Assembly: GCF_013426915.1 (NCBI RefSeq)
Contig: NZ_AP023181.1
Span: forward strand, 372,001 to 436,000
Source of the DNA: Paraburkholderia sp. PGU19
Lineage (GTDB): Bacteria > Pseudomonadota > Gammaproteobacteria > Burkholderiales > Burkholderiaceae
Reading direction: 5' to 3'
DNA: 64,000 bases
A program made the position numbers and the translations under genes. Under the pieces are notes generated by a model. The model was not told the DNA's origin. It did no database searches and saw only the letters and a list, made by a program, of their open reading frames with translations. Shown here piece after piece: positions 38,202 through 47,395 of the stretch. The stretch's first letter is position 1; every line of letters begins with the position of its first letter.

Positions 38202-38900
38202 TCACCAGCCAAAATCTTCTGAATCTCTCAATAGAACACCGTTCTTCGGAGGGTCCAATGCCGCCGCGACGATACCCTCGGCACCTTGCTCTATGGAACG
38301 AACTGCTCGGTCACCTCCCATCCTGGTGCGTACCCAACCCGGACAAACAGCATTGACGATGATCCCATGTCCCCGCAGACGCTGTGCGACGCATCTTGAG
38401 AGCGCAGTGAGCGCAGCTTTGCTGGTGCGGTAGTAGATAGCGTCACCTGCTAGCTCTACGTTTCGCCCCATCCCACTCGATACGTTCACGATCACACCCG
38501 ATCCCTGCCGAATCATAATGGGGCTGACCGCAGCCATTGTCCGGGCAGCCCCAACCAGATTGACGTCAAGCGTCGCCTGCAGAAGTGTCAAAGGAAGCAA
38601 TTCCGGATTAAAAAGGTCTTCTCGATCAAGATACACCCCTGCATTATTGACTAGGATATCGATCGCACCGAATCGAGACACCGCGTACGCCACGACGCTG
38701 CGAACCTGCACTTCGTTCGTGACGTCCATTTCCGAGTGATGCACGCGGAAATGCGTAACCGTGCTATTCGGCAGCTTCCTATATGTCGCAAGGACAATGC
38801 AGTTGTGCTGGGCGAGCCTATGCACCACTTCGGCTCCCAAGCCTTGGCCGCAGCCGGTGACCAATGCGACCCGCGTTCGACCCGTGGTCTGTACAGTCAT
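38202..38900 (-). CDS. Short-chain dehydrogenase/reductase
   Basis: The 232-residue Rossmann enzyme has LVTGCGQGLGAEVV for the cofactor, DILVNNAGVY, the Ser in VIVNVSSGMG and YYRTSK for the catalytic Tyr and Lys. The cofactor preference cannot be settled. It overlaps the other SDR gene by 4 bases (ATGA) and is part of the same operon. It probably oxidises or reduces a hydroxyl of the pathway intermediate. Confidence 0.9.
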   Translation of the reverse strand: MTVQTTGRTRVALVTGCGQGLGAEVVHRLAQHNCIVLATYRKLPNSTVTHFRVHHSEMDVTNEVQVRSVVAYAVSRFGAIDILVNNAGVYLDREDLFNPELLPLTLLQATLDVNLVGAARTMAAVSPIMIRQGSGVIVNVSSGMGRNVELAGDAIYYRTSKAALTALSRCVAQRLRGHGIIVNAVCPGWVRTRMGGDRAVRSIEQGAEGIVAAALDPPKNGVLLRDSEDFGW

Positions 38901-39676
38901 ACGATGCTGTACCCCCCGTCCACGACCAGATTGGCTCCGGTGATGAAGCTGGCCTCGCTTGATGCGAGGAACGCAACGGCATTGGCGACCTCGTGAGGAT
39001 CGCCCAAGCGCCGCATCACGTGCTTACCTCCCAAGTCCGGATGTTCGTCGGCGCCGCCACGATCGATCCCGAATCGGCGCAGGATGTGCGCCGCATTTGA
39101 TTCGGTCCAAATTGTGCCGGGACTTACAGAATTCACTCTGATGCCCGCTGCCGCGAGATCCAGCGCCATGCATTTTGTGAGGGTCAGCAGCGCGCCTTTC
39201 GAAGCATTGTAAGTAGCAAAATGCGATTGCGCGTGCGTCGCCGAGACCGAGCAGATGTTGACGATAGAGCGATTGATTCCCACGAAACGCGCGTGCGTGG
39301 CCATCCAGTGCGCCAACCGCGCGCAAGCGACAACGTTGAGCTCAAACACCACCTGCCAGTCTGATGGCTCTGCTTCGATCCCTTTCATCACGAAAGCAGC
39401 CGAATTGTTGATCAGCACGTCACACGAGCCGCGCCATTCGATTGCCTGTTCAATGGCTGAGCGTCGGTCTTCTTCGCGTGAGACGTCGAAGTGGCCGAAT
39501 TTAATCGCGTCACCAGCAACCGAGAATGTTTGGCGTGCGGTTTCGAGCGCTTCGTTGTCTTTGTCGACCAGCATTACGTTGGCGCCTTCCACTAGGAGCT
39601 TGCGGACGCACGCGGCGCCGATGCCGGCTGCGCCTCCCGTGACAACCGCAGTCTGATTTTCGAGTCTTTTCGTCAT
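38897..39676 (-). CDS. Short-chain dehydrogenase/reductase
   Basis: The 259-residue protein has VVTGGAAGIGAACV, an Asp after strand 2 (MLVDKDNE) that favours NAD(H), DVLINNSAAF, the Ser in VNICSVSATH and YNASKGALL. It is only distantly related to the neighbouring SDR, so they probably catalyse different steps. It starts 6 bases after the stop of the S-adenosylmethionine synthetase gene. Confidence 0.9.
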   Translation of the reverse strand: MTKRLENQTAVVTGGAAGIGAACVRKLLVEGANVMLVDKDNEALETARQTFSVAGDAIKFGHFDVSREEDRRSAIEQAIEWRGSCDVLINNSAAFVMKGIEAEPSDWQVVFELNVVACARLAHWMATHARFVGINRSIVNICSVSATHAQSHFATYNASKGALLTLTKCMALDLAAAGIRVNSVSPGTIWTESNAAHILRRFGIDRGGADEHPDLGGKHVMRRLGDPHEVANAVAFLASSEASFITGANLVVDGGYSIV

Positions 39677-39682
39677 GACCGG

Positions 39683-40900
39683 TCAAAATAGGCGTGCCGA
39701 TCCCGCAAGCAGCTCGGTACGGATCACATCGATGTCATCGAGCGCATTGCCAGCTATTTGCGCGGTGCGGCTCGCACAATTTTCCGGAATTGCCGTCTCG
39801 GCATCGCAGTGAACCGCAACGATCGACGGCGCCTGAACCGGGTCGCCCTTCTTGGAGAAGATGTAGACCGTGGTCGCCACCTCAAGCTCGCGGTACACCT
39901 GCTCGGCGATCAAGCTGGCCGCGACGTTGAGCAGCTTGCCGGTGTGATCCAACGGGTTTTTTCCCGCACTGGCCTCGATACTCATACTTCGCATCGGCGT
40001 AATGAGCCCCGAATGTCTGTTGCCTCGACCGACGACGCCGATATCCCCCGTATCGAGACACGTGCCGGTGGCGGTTAGATACGCTCGACCGTGTATCCAT
40101 TCGGGGTTCACGACGACATCGCAGTCGGAGGTTAAATAGTCACTGCAGTACAGCTTCAGCTCGGCCTCGAGCGCTTCTCGCATATCAAGGTAGGTCGCCA
40201 AGCTTTCAACGTGCGACGCAAGCATCGGGATATTCGCGAGCACCCGCGTCTTTGCACCCACACGAGTCACGACCGTCTTAATGTCGGAGCCGAGCCAAGG
40301 CCGCCTGCTTTGTTGCTGCGGAGAAAGCAGAAATCTCTCGAGATCAAGTGAGAGCAACTCGCTCGGCGTATATGGGGCAAACCCCACACAAAGATTGCAA
40401 TCATTGGAGACTAGCCTGCCGGACTCGAGTTCCTTCACCTCGCTGGCTGACTTTGGGCGGTACCGGGTCGAGCGCTGACCGGGTCCCACGCTGTCGCACA
40501 CGCTGAGTTCGCAGACACAATACTCTTCGAAGCGAAAATTCTTGAGAGTACCGGCGAACACATGTGCCACCGCTTCTCGGAAGATTCGCATTAGCGGGAT
40601 CTCCTCGTTGCCAACCGCACGCACCGCCTTTCCAGCAAGGATTGCACGTACCGGACGAATCATCCGCCCCGCCCGGAAGTCAACGTCTGCCTCCCCGCCA
40701 ATCAGCATCACTTTGTCGAACCAGTGATGGGCGACGGCGCCAAAGCGGTCCATGCAATGAGACGCATATCGGCGAGACGTCTCTTCGGCAATCGCATCCG
40801 CAAGCGTGTCGGGATGGCCGAAGCCCTTACGCTCGACCATTTCAATTTGCAACGACGCAGGATTTGTTCGACCATCGTTGCGAAACTCGAAAGCATTCAT
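39683..40900 (-). CDS. Archaeal-type S-adenosylmethionine synthetase
   Basis: The 405-residue protein matches archaeal MAT, not the bacterial MetK. It begins MVERKGFGHPDTLADAIAEE, carries FDKVMLIGGEADVDF and has the long signature GVVGRGNRHSGLITPMRSMS then SAGKNPLDHTGKLLN. The enzyme makes SAM from ATP and methionine, and archaeal forms are known to be tolerant of varied substrates. The host should already hold metK, so this copy is probably dedicated to the operon. Starting at 40900 follows a purine-rich GGGGGGAA site. The frame extends upstream without support. Confidence 0.9.
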   Translation of the reverse strand: MNAFEFRNDGRTNPASLQIEMVERKGFGHPDTLADAIAEETSRRYASHCMDRFGAVAHHWFDKVMLIGGEADVDFRAGRMIRPVRAILAGKAVRAVGNEEIPLMRIFREAVAHVFAGTLKNFRFEEYCVCELSVCDSVGPGQRSTRYRPKSASEVKELESGRLVSNDCNLCVGFAPYTPSELLSLDLERFLLSPQQQSRRPWLGSDIKTVVTRVGAKTRVLANIPMLASHVESLATYLDMREALEAELKLYCSDYLTSDCDVVVNPEWIHGRAYLTATGTCLDTGDIGVVGRGNRHSGLITPMRSMSIEASAGKNPLDHTGKLLNVAASLIAEQVYRELEVATTVYIFSKKGDPVQAPSIVAVHCDAETAIPENCASRTAQIAGNALDDIDVIRTELLAGSARLF

Positions 40901-40949
40901 ATTCCCCCCACGATCGGTCTTTCGGCGACAGTGGCCGACGGACGGCACG

Positions 40950-41441
40950 TCAGTCTCCGCGCTCCAACCGGACGAGCTTGCGTTGTGGGACGGCACCACC
41001 TAAGAGTTCGGCGAGCAATGACGCCAAATCGACTGGTACGAACTTTGCGGCCGAGGCTGCAATCTCATGAGGCGCCCACCAACGAAGTTCGTGCGTGCTC
41101 AAGACCTCTTCTTCGTCATGGCCGACAAATGTGTAGTCTGCCGATCGAACTCTTACAACATAGAAGTGTTCGATGAGGCGAACTAGGTTGCCGCCCCAGT
41201 TCACGGTTTCGTCACCGAGCCAGACTTCCTGCCCGATTTCACATCGGACTTCGGCAAGTTCCTCGGCCAACTCACGCGCTAGGGCTTGCTGCAGCGACTC
41301 GCCTTCTTTTAGCCGACCACCGACTGTGACCCAGAGATCGCGGCCTGCAGCAGCGCCTAGCGGGGTCACTCGACTGAGTAAAATCCTTCCGGCATCGTCG
41401 ATCACCAACGCGCGAACGCTCTCACGAATCGTGGTCATCAT
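40950..41441 (-). CDS. Nudix hydrolase
   Basis: The 163-residue protein has the Nudix box GGRLKEGESLQQALARELAE then ELAEV. This is one position looser than the textbook pattern (the last E-x-x-E-x-E part reads RELAEELAEV). It would cleave a nucleoside diphosphate or pyrophosphate-linked compound. It overlaps the inositol-phosphate-synthase gene by 20 bases and lies 49 bases before the SAM synthetase gene. The position favours a job in the pathway rather than general house-cleaning. Confidence 0.85.
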   Translation of the reverse strand: MMTTIRESVRALVIDDAGRILLSRVTPLGAAAGRDLWVTVGGRLKEGESLQQALARELAEELAEVRCEIGQEVWLGDETVNWGGNLVRLIEHFYVVRVRSADYTFVGHDEEEVLSTHELRWWAPHEIAASAAKFVPVDLASLLAELLGGAVPQRKLVRLERGD

Positions 41442-42543
41442 GCATCTCCAGTATCGGTTGCAACGGAATGTCGCCGTTCAAATGTTGGACAAGCCGAACG
41501 TACGCTGAATGTGCCGTGGAATGGGGCACTGGGATCAGTGGGTTCTTAAACAGATGCGCGCATGCTTCGCGCGCCGATGTGGGCGTTTGACGTGTGAGCA
41601 TTGCGATGCGGATTGCGTCGGCGATGACGCTGACAACGTTCGGGCTGTCCTCGACATCAAGTCGCGCCTCGATGTTGAGCTTCATGCCCAGCACTGAAGT
41701 ACCCTCAAGGCGGATATAGGCGATTTTGCGATCCTGCAGAAACGGTACGAAGCCGGTTGGCCCCGCTAGGATATCGACGTCAGATTCGATCCCGGCGCCC
41801 TCAAGGGCGGCACGTTTTGAATTCCTTTTGCTGGCTGAACGAGCTTGATCCGCGAGATTCTTGAAATCGGCGTTGCCACCGATGTTGAGTTGATAGGTGT
41901 GGTCGACGTGAATGTTGCGGCTGCTAAAAAATTCGATCAGCAAGGTATGAAGAGCGGTTGCGCCGGCGTGGCTCTTCATGTCGTCGCCCAAAAGCGGCAC
42001 GCCCGCGCGCTCGAACATGGAACGTAATTCCTTGTCGTGCATTATCGCCTCGGGACAGGCGTTGATGAACGCGACGCCCGCGCGGCAGGCAGCGACCGAG
42101 TAGTTACGGGCGTCCTGGCGCGAGCCGGTCGGAAGATAGCACACGGCGACGTCAATTTCCGCGGAGCGAAGCTCGCTCTCAATGTCGGAAATCGCGCGTC
42201 CCGCACAAAGGGCGTGCGGCTTGATAAGCGCGCTCAGCGGACCGTCCAACCCGTCGGCTAAAAGTCCGGGCCTTACTTCCAAGTCTTGCGCCCCGACGTC
42301 GAAATAATTTGTTGTGCAGTTAGGCGCTGCAGCCATGGCATCTCGAAGGTCGCATCCTACCTTTTTCGCCGAGACATCATAAGCTAGCACGACTCGCACA
42401 TCGCCGAGTTTGTAGCCCCCAATGACTGTGCTTTCCAAGCCCCGCTGGTCATCGCGGTCGCGGCTTCCGATGATTGCCTGCACAAGGCTAGAAGCGCAGT
42501 TTCCAATTCCAAAGATGGCTAGGCGGATCTCTCTTGCGTTCAT
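41422..42543 (-). CDS. myo-inositol-phosphate-synthase homologue
   Basis: The 373-residue protein is a member of the INO1 family of actinobacterial/archaeal size. It has the NAD-binding FGIGNCASSLVQAI, the following GGYKLGDVRVVLAYDVS, CYLPTGSRQDARNY and GVPLLGDDMKSHAGATALH. Its LNIGGNADFKNL and SKRNSKRAAL carry the conserved active-site Lys. The family turns a hexose 6-phosphate into a cyclitol phosphate with bound NAD. A paralogue (Ari2) starts aristeromycin/neplanocin biosynthesis by forming a five-membered ring from fructose 6-phosphate. Which reaction occurs here cannot be told. ATG 42543 has GGGGGA upstream. Confidence 0.9.
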   Translation of the reverse strand: MNAREIRLAIFGIGNCASSLVQAIIGSRDRDDQRGLESTVIGGYKLGDVRVVLAYDVSAKKVGCDLRDAMAAAPNCTTNYFDVGAQDLEVRPGLLADGLDGPLSALIKPHALCAGRAISDIESELRSAEIDVAVCYLPTGSRQDARNYSVAACRAGVAFINACPEAIMHDKELRSMFERAGVPLLGDDMKSHAGATALHTLLIEFFSSRNIHVDHTYQLNIGGNADFKNLADQARSASKRNSKRAALEGAGIESDVDILAGPTGFVPFLQDRKIAYIRLEGTSVLGMKLNIEARLDVEDSPNVVSVIADAIRIAMLTRQTPTSAREACAHLFKNPLIPVPHSTAHSAYVRLVQHLNGDIPLQPILEMHDDHDS

Positions 42544-42590
42544 TCTAATCCCCCACTTGCATTGCAGCATCTGAAGTCTTCGTGGTTTAA

Positions 42591-43265
42591 CTAGTACGAA
42601 AAACTAGACAGCCATGCGGTGAATGCATCTGTCATCTGTCTCGGCTCCAGTTTCTCCAGTTCGTCCGCGACTCGCGTCGTCGCCTCGGTAAGAGAAAAAG
42701 CCGACGTATCAACACATACCCAGCAATCGCGCGGCAAATATCGCCTGAAGAACTCCAATCTAACGTTGTCGAGGTATCGAGAGACGTCCGTTCGCGCGAG
42801 AAACGGGTGGCAACTACCACGTTTCACTAACCGTGCCTGGCGAACGTCTTCGGAGACCGTCAAGTGCACAATCTTGTCGGGCAACAATATCTGGCCCGTC
42901 GACAATAAGTTTTGATAGGTACGGATCGTCGCCGCGACGTTTCCTCCACGATTGAACTTACGACGAGCGCACCCGAATGCGACGACGCTCACGAGCGACG
43001 TGTCAACTAAGACGGGGCGGGAGCGCTTCTGAGTCAATAGTGCTGCCCGATGTTTCTCAGCATTCCGCCAGACATGCGATTCGTCGTCGTCTGTTTTGTG
43101 CTCGAACGAACACATTAGGACTTGGCGAAGCTCTGCATCCAGCGTTTCGGTATATTCCGGGAGAAAATGCCCTTCGACCTTCTCCACCATCGCAGCGCAA
43201 CAAGTCGTCTTTCCAGTTCCCGCATTCCCTTCAAAGCAGATTACATGGTCGCATTGCATTGACAT
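42591..43265 (-). CDS. P-loop nucleoside/nucleotide kinase-like protein
   Basis: The 224-residue protein has a Walker A motif near the start (CFEGNAGTGKTTCCA) and a thymidylate-kinase-like layout, with VLVDTSLVSVVAFGCAR and HLTVSEDVRQARLVKRG (a lid with Arg). The family phosphorylates nucleosides or nucleotides. The operon also has an NDK-like gene, so two sequential phosphorylations are plausible. It lies 47 bases before the inositol-phosphate-synthase start. The exact substrate is unknown; ATG at 43265 or 43259. Confidence 0.8.
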   Translation of the reverse strand: MSMQCDHVICFEGNAGTGKTTCCAAMVEKVEGHFLPEYTETLDAELRQVLMCSFEHKTDDDESHVWRNAEKHRAALLTQKRSRPVLVDTSLVSVVAFGCARRKFNRGGNVAATIRTYQNLLSTGQILLPDKIVHLTVSEDVRQARLVKRGSCHPFLARTDVSRYLDNVRLEFFRRYLPRDCWVCVDTSAFSLTEATTRVADELEKLEPRQMTDAFTAWLSSFSY

Positions 43266-43281
43266 GATCGGGAATCCCCTT

Positions 43282-43788
43282 CTAGTGCCGCGTCAACACT
43301 TCGGTAGCGGGATGCGAACGTTCAAGGTTGTGCTCAGCGTGACCAAGTAATATGTGAGCGTGCATGTACGGATCCCAGTTTGATGTTCGGTAGCGCACAA
43401 TAAGCTGGGTAATGCGCCATCGGACTACTCGTCGCAACGTCCCCTCGGGGAACGCTAAACGAAGATTGACGACAATTTTCGCTGCTTCGCTGAGTGACCG
43501 GTTGTGGCCGTTAATTGCCAATCGATGTGCAATCAACGAAATCATTGCGCGAACGGCAACACGCAACCCAAACCAGTCACTGGCTACCGCTCGAAAGCGG
43601 CCGTTCGCCAGGCGACGATGTTCAACCAAATTTCTCTTCTGCTTTTTTCTGAGCGAACTATATTTGCTAAAGAACCTCGGCGGCAAACCGACTTGGCCAC
43701 TTTTGGATTGCGCTTCGTGACGTTTTAACGACGACCGGATAGCGTGTAATAGATTTGAAAGATGGTTGAGGAGGGGAAGAATGATCAA
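43282..43788 (-). CDS. Possible small basic protein at operon head
   Basis: The frame codes a basic 168-residue protein with many Arg and His, without a family I recognise. Its apparent start overlaps the ribosome binding site and start of the divergent gene at 43781, which makes that start unlikely; a later GTG or TTG could be the true one. It is 16 bases from the kinase gene and points the same way, so it may be the first gene of the operon or just leader sequence. Confidence 0.35.
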   Translation of the reverse strand: MIILPLLNHLSNLLHAIRSSLKRHEAQSKSGQVGLPPRFFSKYSSLRKKQKRNLVEHRRLANGRFRAVASDWFGLRVAVRAMISLIAHRLAINGHNRSLSEAAKIVVNLRLAFPEGTLRRVVRWRITQLIVRYRTSNWDPYMHAHILLGHAEHNLERSHPATEVLTRH

Positions 43789-45982
43789 AACGACAAAAGC
43801 GCACCCAATTGTTGCCCAGGCGCGTCGGGTGCGCCAAGCAACCGTTCCTCAAACACAGGCGAAGCGGATCGCAGCTGGCCTTCCACGCCAGCCGAAAACC
43901 GTTCCGCGGTCACCGGCGAAACGGATTGCAGCAGGCCTTCCCAGCCAGCCGATAGCGAAAGCCCGTTCGAGCCCGCCGCCACAACAAAATGCATCGAATC
44001 CTAAGTTGCTACAGTGTGCTTCGCCTGGTACACGGAGTGGTCCCTCCTTCGAACTAACACTGCGTCGGCCGATTCTGCTTGCGCCCCCTCCCTTGGACGT
44101 TAAACCTGACGTCCTTGCCACATTGAGGATTGCGGGCACAGCAATAACCACGAAAACGGTCGGGTCGACGAAAATTTCCACTCTTACCCCGTACTTCGGC
44201 CTTGACGTCACGTTCACGCAGACGTGGAATTTGACCGACGTGACCTTGGGTGACCTGGCCTCTACCATGGCACTGGCACCGGGCGAAAAGGTGACCTTCG
44301 AATTTCAAAGTTCCCAGCGGAAGGTTCTGGAACAGTCCACGATGGATTCGACAGAGTCACTTTCCTCCATCGAAAGTACGACCGCCGACAAGGAGGCCAT
44401 AAACATTGCCCGTTCCTCCACGGAGACCCAGGGGTGGCATGTGGACAGTACCGCCACCCTGACTTGTGGCTACGGTTCACTGAGTGTCAGTGCGGGCTAC
44501 AATAAAAGCGTAACCGACTCGAACAGTCAGGCTATCAGCCACATCCACGACACTACCGTGCACTCCGCCAAGAGCCTGAAGGCGCTGCACAAAATCGAGG
44601 TGAAAGGGGTTACCGAATCGACTGTTTCCAATCGAATGACGCGGACCATCGAGAATCCTTATTTCGACCGCTGTGTTTCGATTAATGTTTTCCATCTGCT
44701 TAAGAAATTTTCTGTACAGACTGCACTGTCGGAAATGCGTTATGCAATCGTCCTTAGCATCGACGATCTCGCCTTTAACAACGACTTTGTATTGAATAAC
44801 GGGGATTTTCTGCGTTCATATCTTCTTGATTCTTCCTTGCTTGACGATCTGCAAGTGGCTGTTCAGGGAGCCAAACCGGCGTTGACGCAAACAGCGACCC
44901 AAGCGGCGAAAGAAACCGCGCAGCGCGCCTTGGCATATCTCTATGATTATTCCCCGTCTGTCCCTCGCCCGACAGCACACGACCTGTTTCATCTGCCTGA
45001 CCTGAATAACGTAATGGGACGACCCCCTGTTCCTCAGACCGTCGTGAACGCCTTCACGGAGAACCTGATGGCTGGCCAATTACAAGGAACTGCCGCGACA
45101 AATTTCCAGAACTCCGGTTTCGGCAAATCGAATGACCAGCACTGCATTCAGCTATTCACCATATTGGGATTTTTCTATGGCGTCATCCAGGAAGATGTAG
45201 ATAACCCCGATCCGGCAACCCCGCCTGGCTCGCCCAAGGTCAACATCCTGGGGGTCGGCCAAAATGCGGTGAACATCGCCGTTGCGTTGGCCACAGGCGT
45301 CGGCGCAGTTTATAAAGATGTCTTTACAGACCCTCTTAAGAGCGCCGAACTGATAAATGTTATGAAGGAAGACGCCTTGACCGAAGTAATCCGACGTGTT
45401 CCTGGCTTCCTTACCATCGTCTCGGGGATATTGCAGCCGCTGCTAGATCCACTTAAGGTCGAACAAGCGGCACTGGCAGACTACGCTCAAGCCCAATTCG
45501 TGCTCCAGCGTTTGCTGACACATCTCGAGTGCAATCGGCATTACTACGTTCAGCGCTACCTTCGCTATGTTTCGAAGGTCACGGCTAACCAGGCCATTGT
45601 GGACTTCGCTACAGATGCGCTGAAAGTGCTTGTTGATACCCCCGGTGTTTTACCCCAGGACGCGAACAAGAATCCGGTGGTCGCAATCGGTGACTTCGAT
45701 CTCGACAGAACGTTCATCGACAAGACAGAGGTAGTAATACCAGGGATTGTGGCGTTGGGCAACGATGTTGTCACCACTCTGGTCCAGACGGTGCTGGGTG
45801 ACAAGGACTTGCTCCCGGTGGTAGACCCGGGACCCTTGGTGGTAAATGACCTGGAGGTTGCGGCCGATGGAATCCATATGGAAGTAGTGGAGGGCGCGTG
45901 CCCTCCTCTAAAGAACGTACCCGCGCCACAGCCAGGTGCCAGCATCACCGTTAACGACTTGCAGGCCTCGATCAACAATTGA
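43781..45982 (+). CDS. Large protein of unknown function with tandem N-terminal repeats
   Basis: The 733-residue protein starts after a strong GAGGAGGGG site. Residues 25-65 hold two copies of AKRIAAGLP(R/S)QP, a basic Pro-rich repeat also visible in the DNA. A Ser/Thr-rich region follows (residues 150-260) with ALAPGEKVTFEFQSSQRK and GYGSLSVSAGYNKSV, which looks like beta structure. A helical part (370-620) follows, and a beta end. There is no signal peptide or membrane segment. I do not recognise a family. It is followed by a 77-residue protein and a chitosanase-like protein in the same direction, so the three may form one unit, perhaps exported by a non-Sec route. Confidence 0.75.
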   Translation: MIKTTKAHPIVAQARRVRQATVPQTQAKRIAAGLPRQPKTVPRSPAKRIAAGLPSQPIAKARSSPPPQQNASNPKLLQCASPGTRSGPSFELTLRRPILLAPPPLDVKPDVLATLRIAGTAITTKTVGSTKISTLTPYFGLDVTFTQTWNLTDVTLGDLASTMALAPGEKVTFEFQSSQRKVLEQSTMDSTESLSSIESTTADKEAINIARSSTETQGWHVDSTATLTCGYGSLSVSAGYNKSVTDSNSQAISHIHDTTVHSAKSLKALHKIEVKGVTESTVSNRMTRTIENPYFDRCVSINVFHLLKKFSVQTALSEMRYAIVLSIDDLAFNNDFVLNNGDFLRSYLLDSSLLDDLQVAVQGAKPALTQTATQAAKETAQRALAYLYDYSPSVPRPTAHDLFHLPDLNNVMGRPPVPQTVVNAFTENLMAGQLQGTAATNFQNSGFGKSNDQHCIQLFTILGFFYGVIQEDVDNPDPATPPGSPKVNILGVGQNAVNIAVALATGVGAVYKDVFTDPLKSAELINVMKEDALTEVIRRVPGFLTIVSGILQPLLDPLKVEQAALADYAQAQFVLQRLLTHLECNRHYYVQRYLRYVSKVTANQAIVDFATDALKVLVDTPGVLPQDANKNPVVAIGDFDLDRTFIDKTEVVIPGIVALGNDVVTTLVQTVLGDKDLLPVVDPGPLVVNDLEVAADGIHMEVVEGACPPLKNVPAPQPGASITVNDLQASINN

Positions 45983-46015
45983 TATCGTCCTTGCGAGCCT
46001 TGGAAGGAGCTTTGA

Positions 46016-46249
46016 ATGGCAGACGGTTCAACGCAGTTTGATGTCTCATTTTTCCCTCTTCCGACGGGAAATCACGCCGCAGCAGCGGATGACATCACAG
46101 CGAAACTCGAGCAAGCCTCGTCCGATGGCGACTGGAAGATTGCCTGGATGGTAACTACGTCCGAGGGCGTCATCATGGTGCTGCAGAGGCCTACGCCGGC
46201 GCCCCCACCGGCAAAGGTGTCCCTGGGCGCGTATGCCAGCGGCAGCTAG
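46016..46249 (+). CDS. Small hypothetical protein
   Basis: The 77-residue protein (start MADGSTQFDVSFFPLPTG) has a helix with Ala/Asp, a strand WKIAWMVTTSEGVIMVLQ and a Pro/Ala-rich end. GGAG precedes the ATG. It lies 33 bases after the 733-residue gene, which suggests co-expression and possibly a partner role. No family is recognised. Confidence 0.6.
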   Translation: MADGSTQFDVSFFPLPTGNHAAAADDITAKLEQASSDGDWKIAWMVTTSEGVIMVLQRPTPAPPPAKVSLGAYASGS

Positions 46250-46357
46250 CACTATGCGAAACGCCGGAGCCAGCCGATTCTTTGGCCTCGTTCATCAGGT
46301 TCGAAGATAGACTCGGGTCCATACGATCCGTCCCGATACGACCTGAGGCGAACAGCG

Positions 46358-47395
46358 ATGGCAACTGCAGTGCCGCGGATATTCCCCGAGGCGTCACCCA
46401 TCTTTCCGGCTACCAAGGGCAGTAGTCCTGCCCAGCGCGTAGACATCCTGCAAGGGAGGGGCGAGAAGACGTTCTTCTATACGACTCCGGGAATGGAGAT
46501 AGATTACGACGGCGGAAAAGGCGCCTACCACCTCCCAACAAAAACCGCCCAATTCGGGAAACCTCCTGGAAAAGACAACATTTTAAATGCTTCCAAAAGC
46601 CCAAAAAAGACCCGAGTGCCATCAGCCGGAGAGAGGTGGATATCAGCCAAATGGCCGCAACTTGTAATCAATAAGACAACCAAGTTCCCTTACACCTACA
46701 CGATTGACGGAGACCAGAATTATTGTGTGTCGAAAACAACGCTTCACGACCCAAGACCCGGCCTGTCGGATCGAGATACAGCTAAGTGGGTGGATGCAAT
46801 GAGCATCCCCTATATCGTGCTGCCAGGAAATTTCTGGACGGAGCACGGCGTTGTCACCGGTGACCTCGCAACCGTTTACAACCAGACGACGGGAAAAATC
46901 GTGCATGCGATCTTCGCCGATAGCGGGCCCAGGAATCATGTCGGGGAAGGGTCGTCCGCATTGGCCAAGGCCCTGTCACCTCATGACCAAACGCCCCTCA
47001 CGTGGGTTGTCTACCCTGGTTCGGTCCGTCGCCCCGCTTGGCCAGTAGCCACCACAACTATTAACAGCGAGGGACAGCGGCTCTTCAGGGCGTGGGGAGG
47101 CACGCTTAGAATCGCCGACATGCTGATCGACGAGATGCAAGTTACATTGAACTCGCTGGAAGTACCCGGGCTACCCCCGTTCGCAATTCCGAAGCTTCGA
47201 GACATACTGGACGCTGCTCAAGCATCTATCCGGGCAAGTAAAGGAAATCCTTCAAAGAGGGATGACGCCATTGGCGAACTGGACAACTTCGTTAAACAAG
47301 TGACCGCTAGCAAAACATTCCCTAGTCGGGTCGCCGCTAAGTTCCGAAACCAGGCCGAGCGGGCACGCACAGCACTCTCAGTGCCGGAAGATTGA
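46358..47395 (+). CDS. GH75 chitosanase-like protein
   Basis: The 345-residue protein has, at residues 145-225, the pattern of glycoside hydrolase family 75 (fungal-type chitosanase). AMSIPYIVLPGNFWTEHG is followed by GDLATVYNQTTGKIVHAIFA, then DSGPRNHVGEGSSALAKAL, which contains the conserved Asp and Glu. The residues around it and the C-terminal helical tail (250-345) are not typical. There is no signal peptide. It could attack glucosamine polymers if it leaves the cell by another route, or be a non-enzyme relative. It is third in the unit begun at 43781. Confidence 0.7.
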   Translation: MATAVPRIFPEASPIFPATKGSSPAQRVDILQGRGEKTFFYTTPGMEIDYDGGKGAYHLPTKTAQFGKPPGKDNILNASKSPKKTRVPSAGERWISAKWPQLVINKTTKFPYTYTIDGDQNYCVSKTTLHDPRPGLSDRDTAKWVDAMSIPYIVLPGNFWTEHGVVTGDLATVYNQTTGKIVHAIFADSGPRNHVGEGSSALAKALSPHDQTPLTWVVYPGSVRRPAWPVATTTINSEGQRLFRAWGGTLRIADMLIDEMQVTLNSLEVPGLPPFAIPKLRDILDAAQASIRASKGNPSKRDDAIGELDNFVKQVTASKTFPSRVAAKFRNQAERARTALSVPED

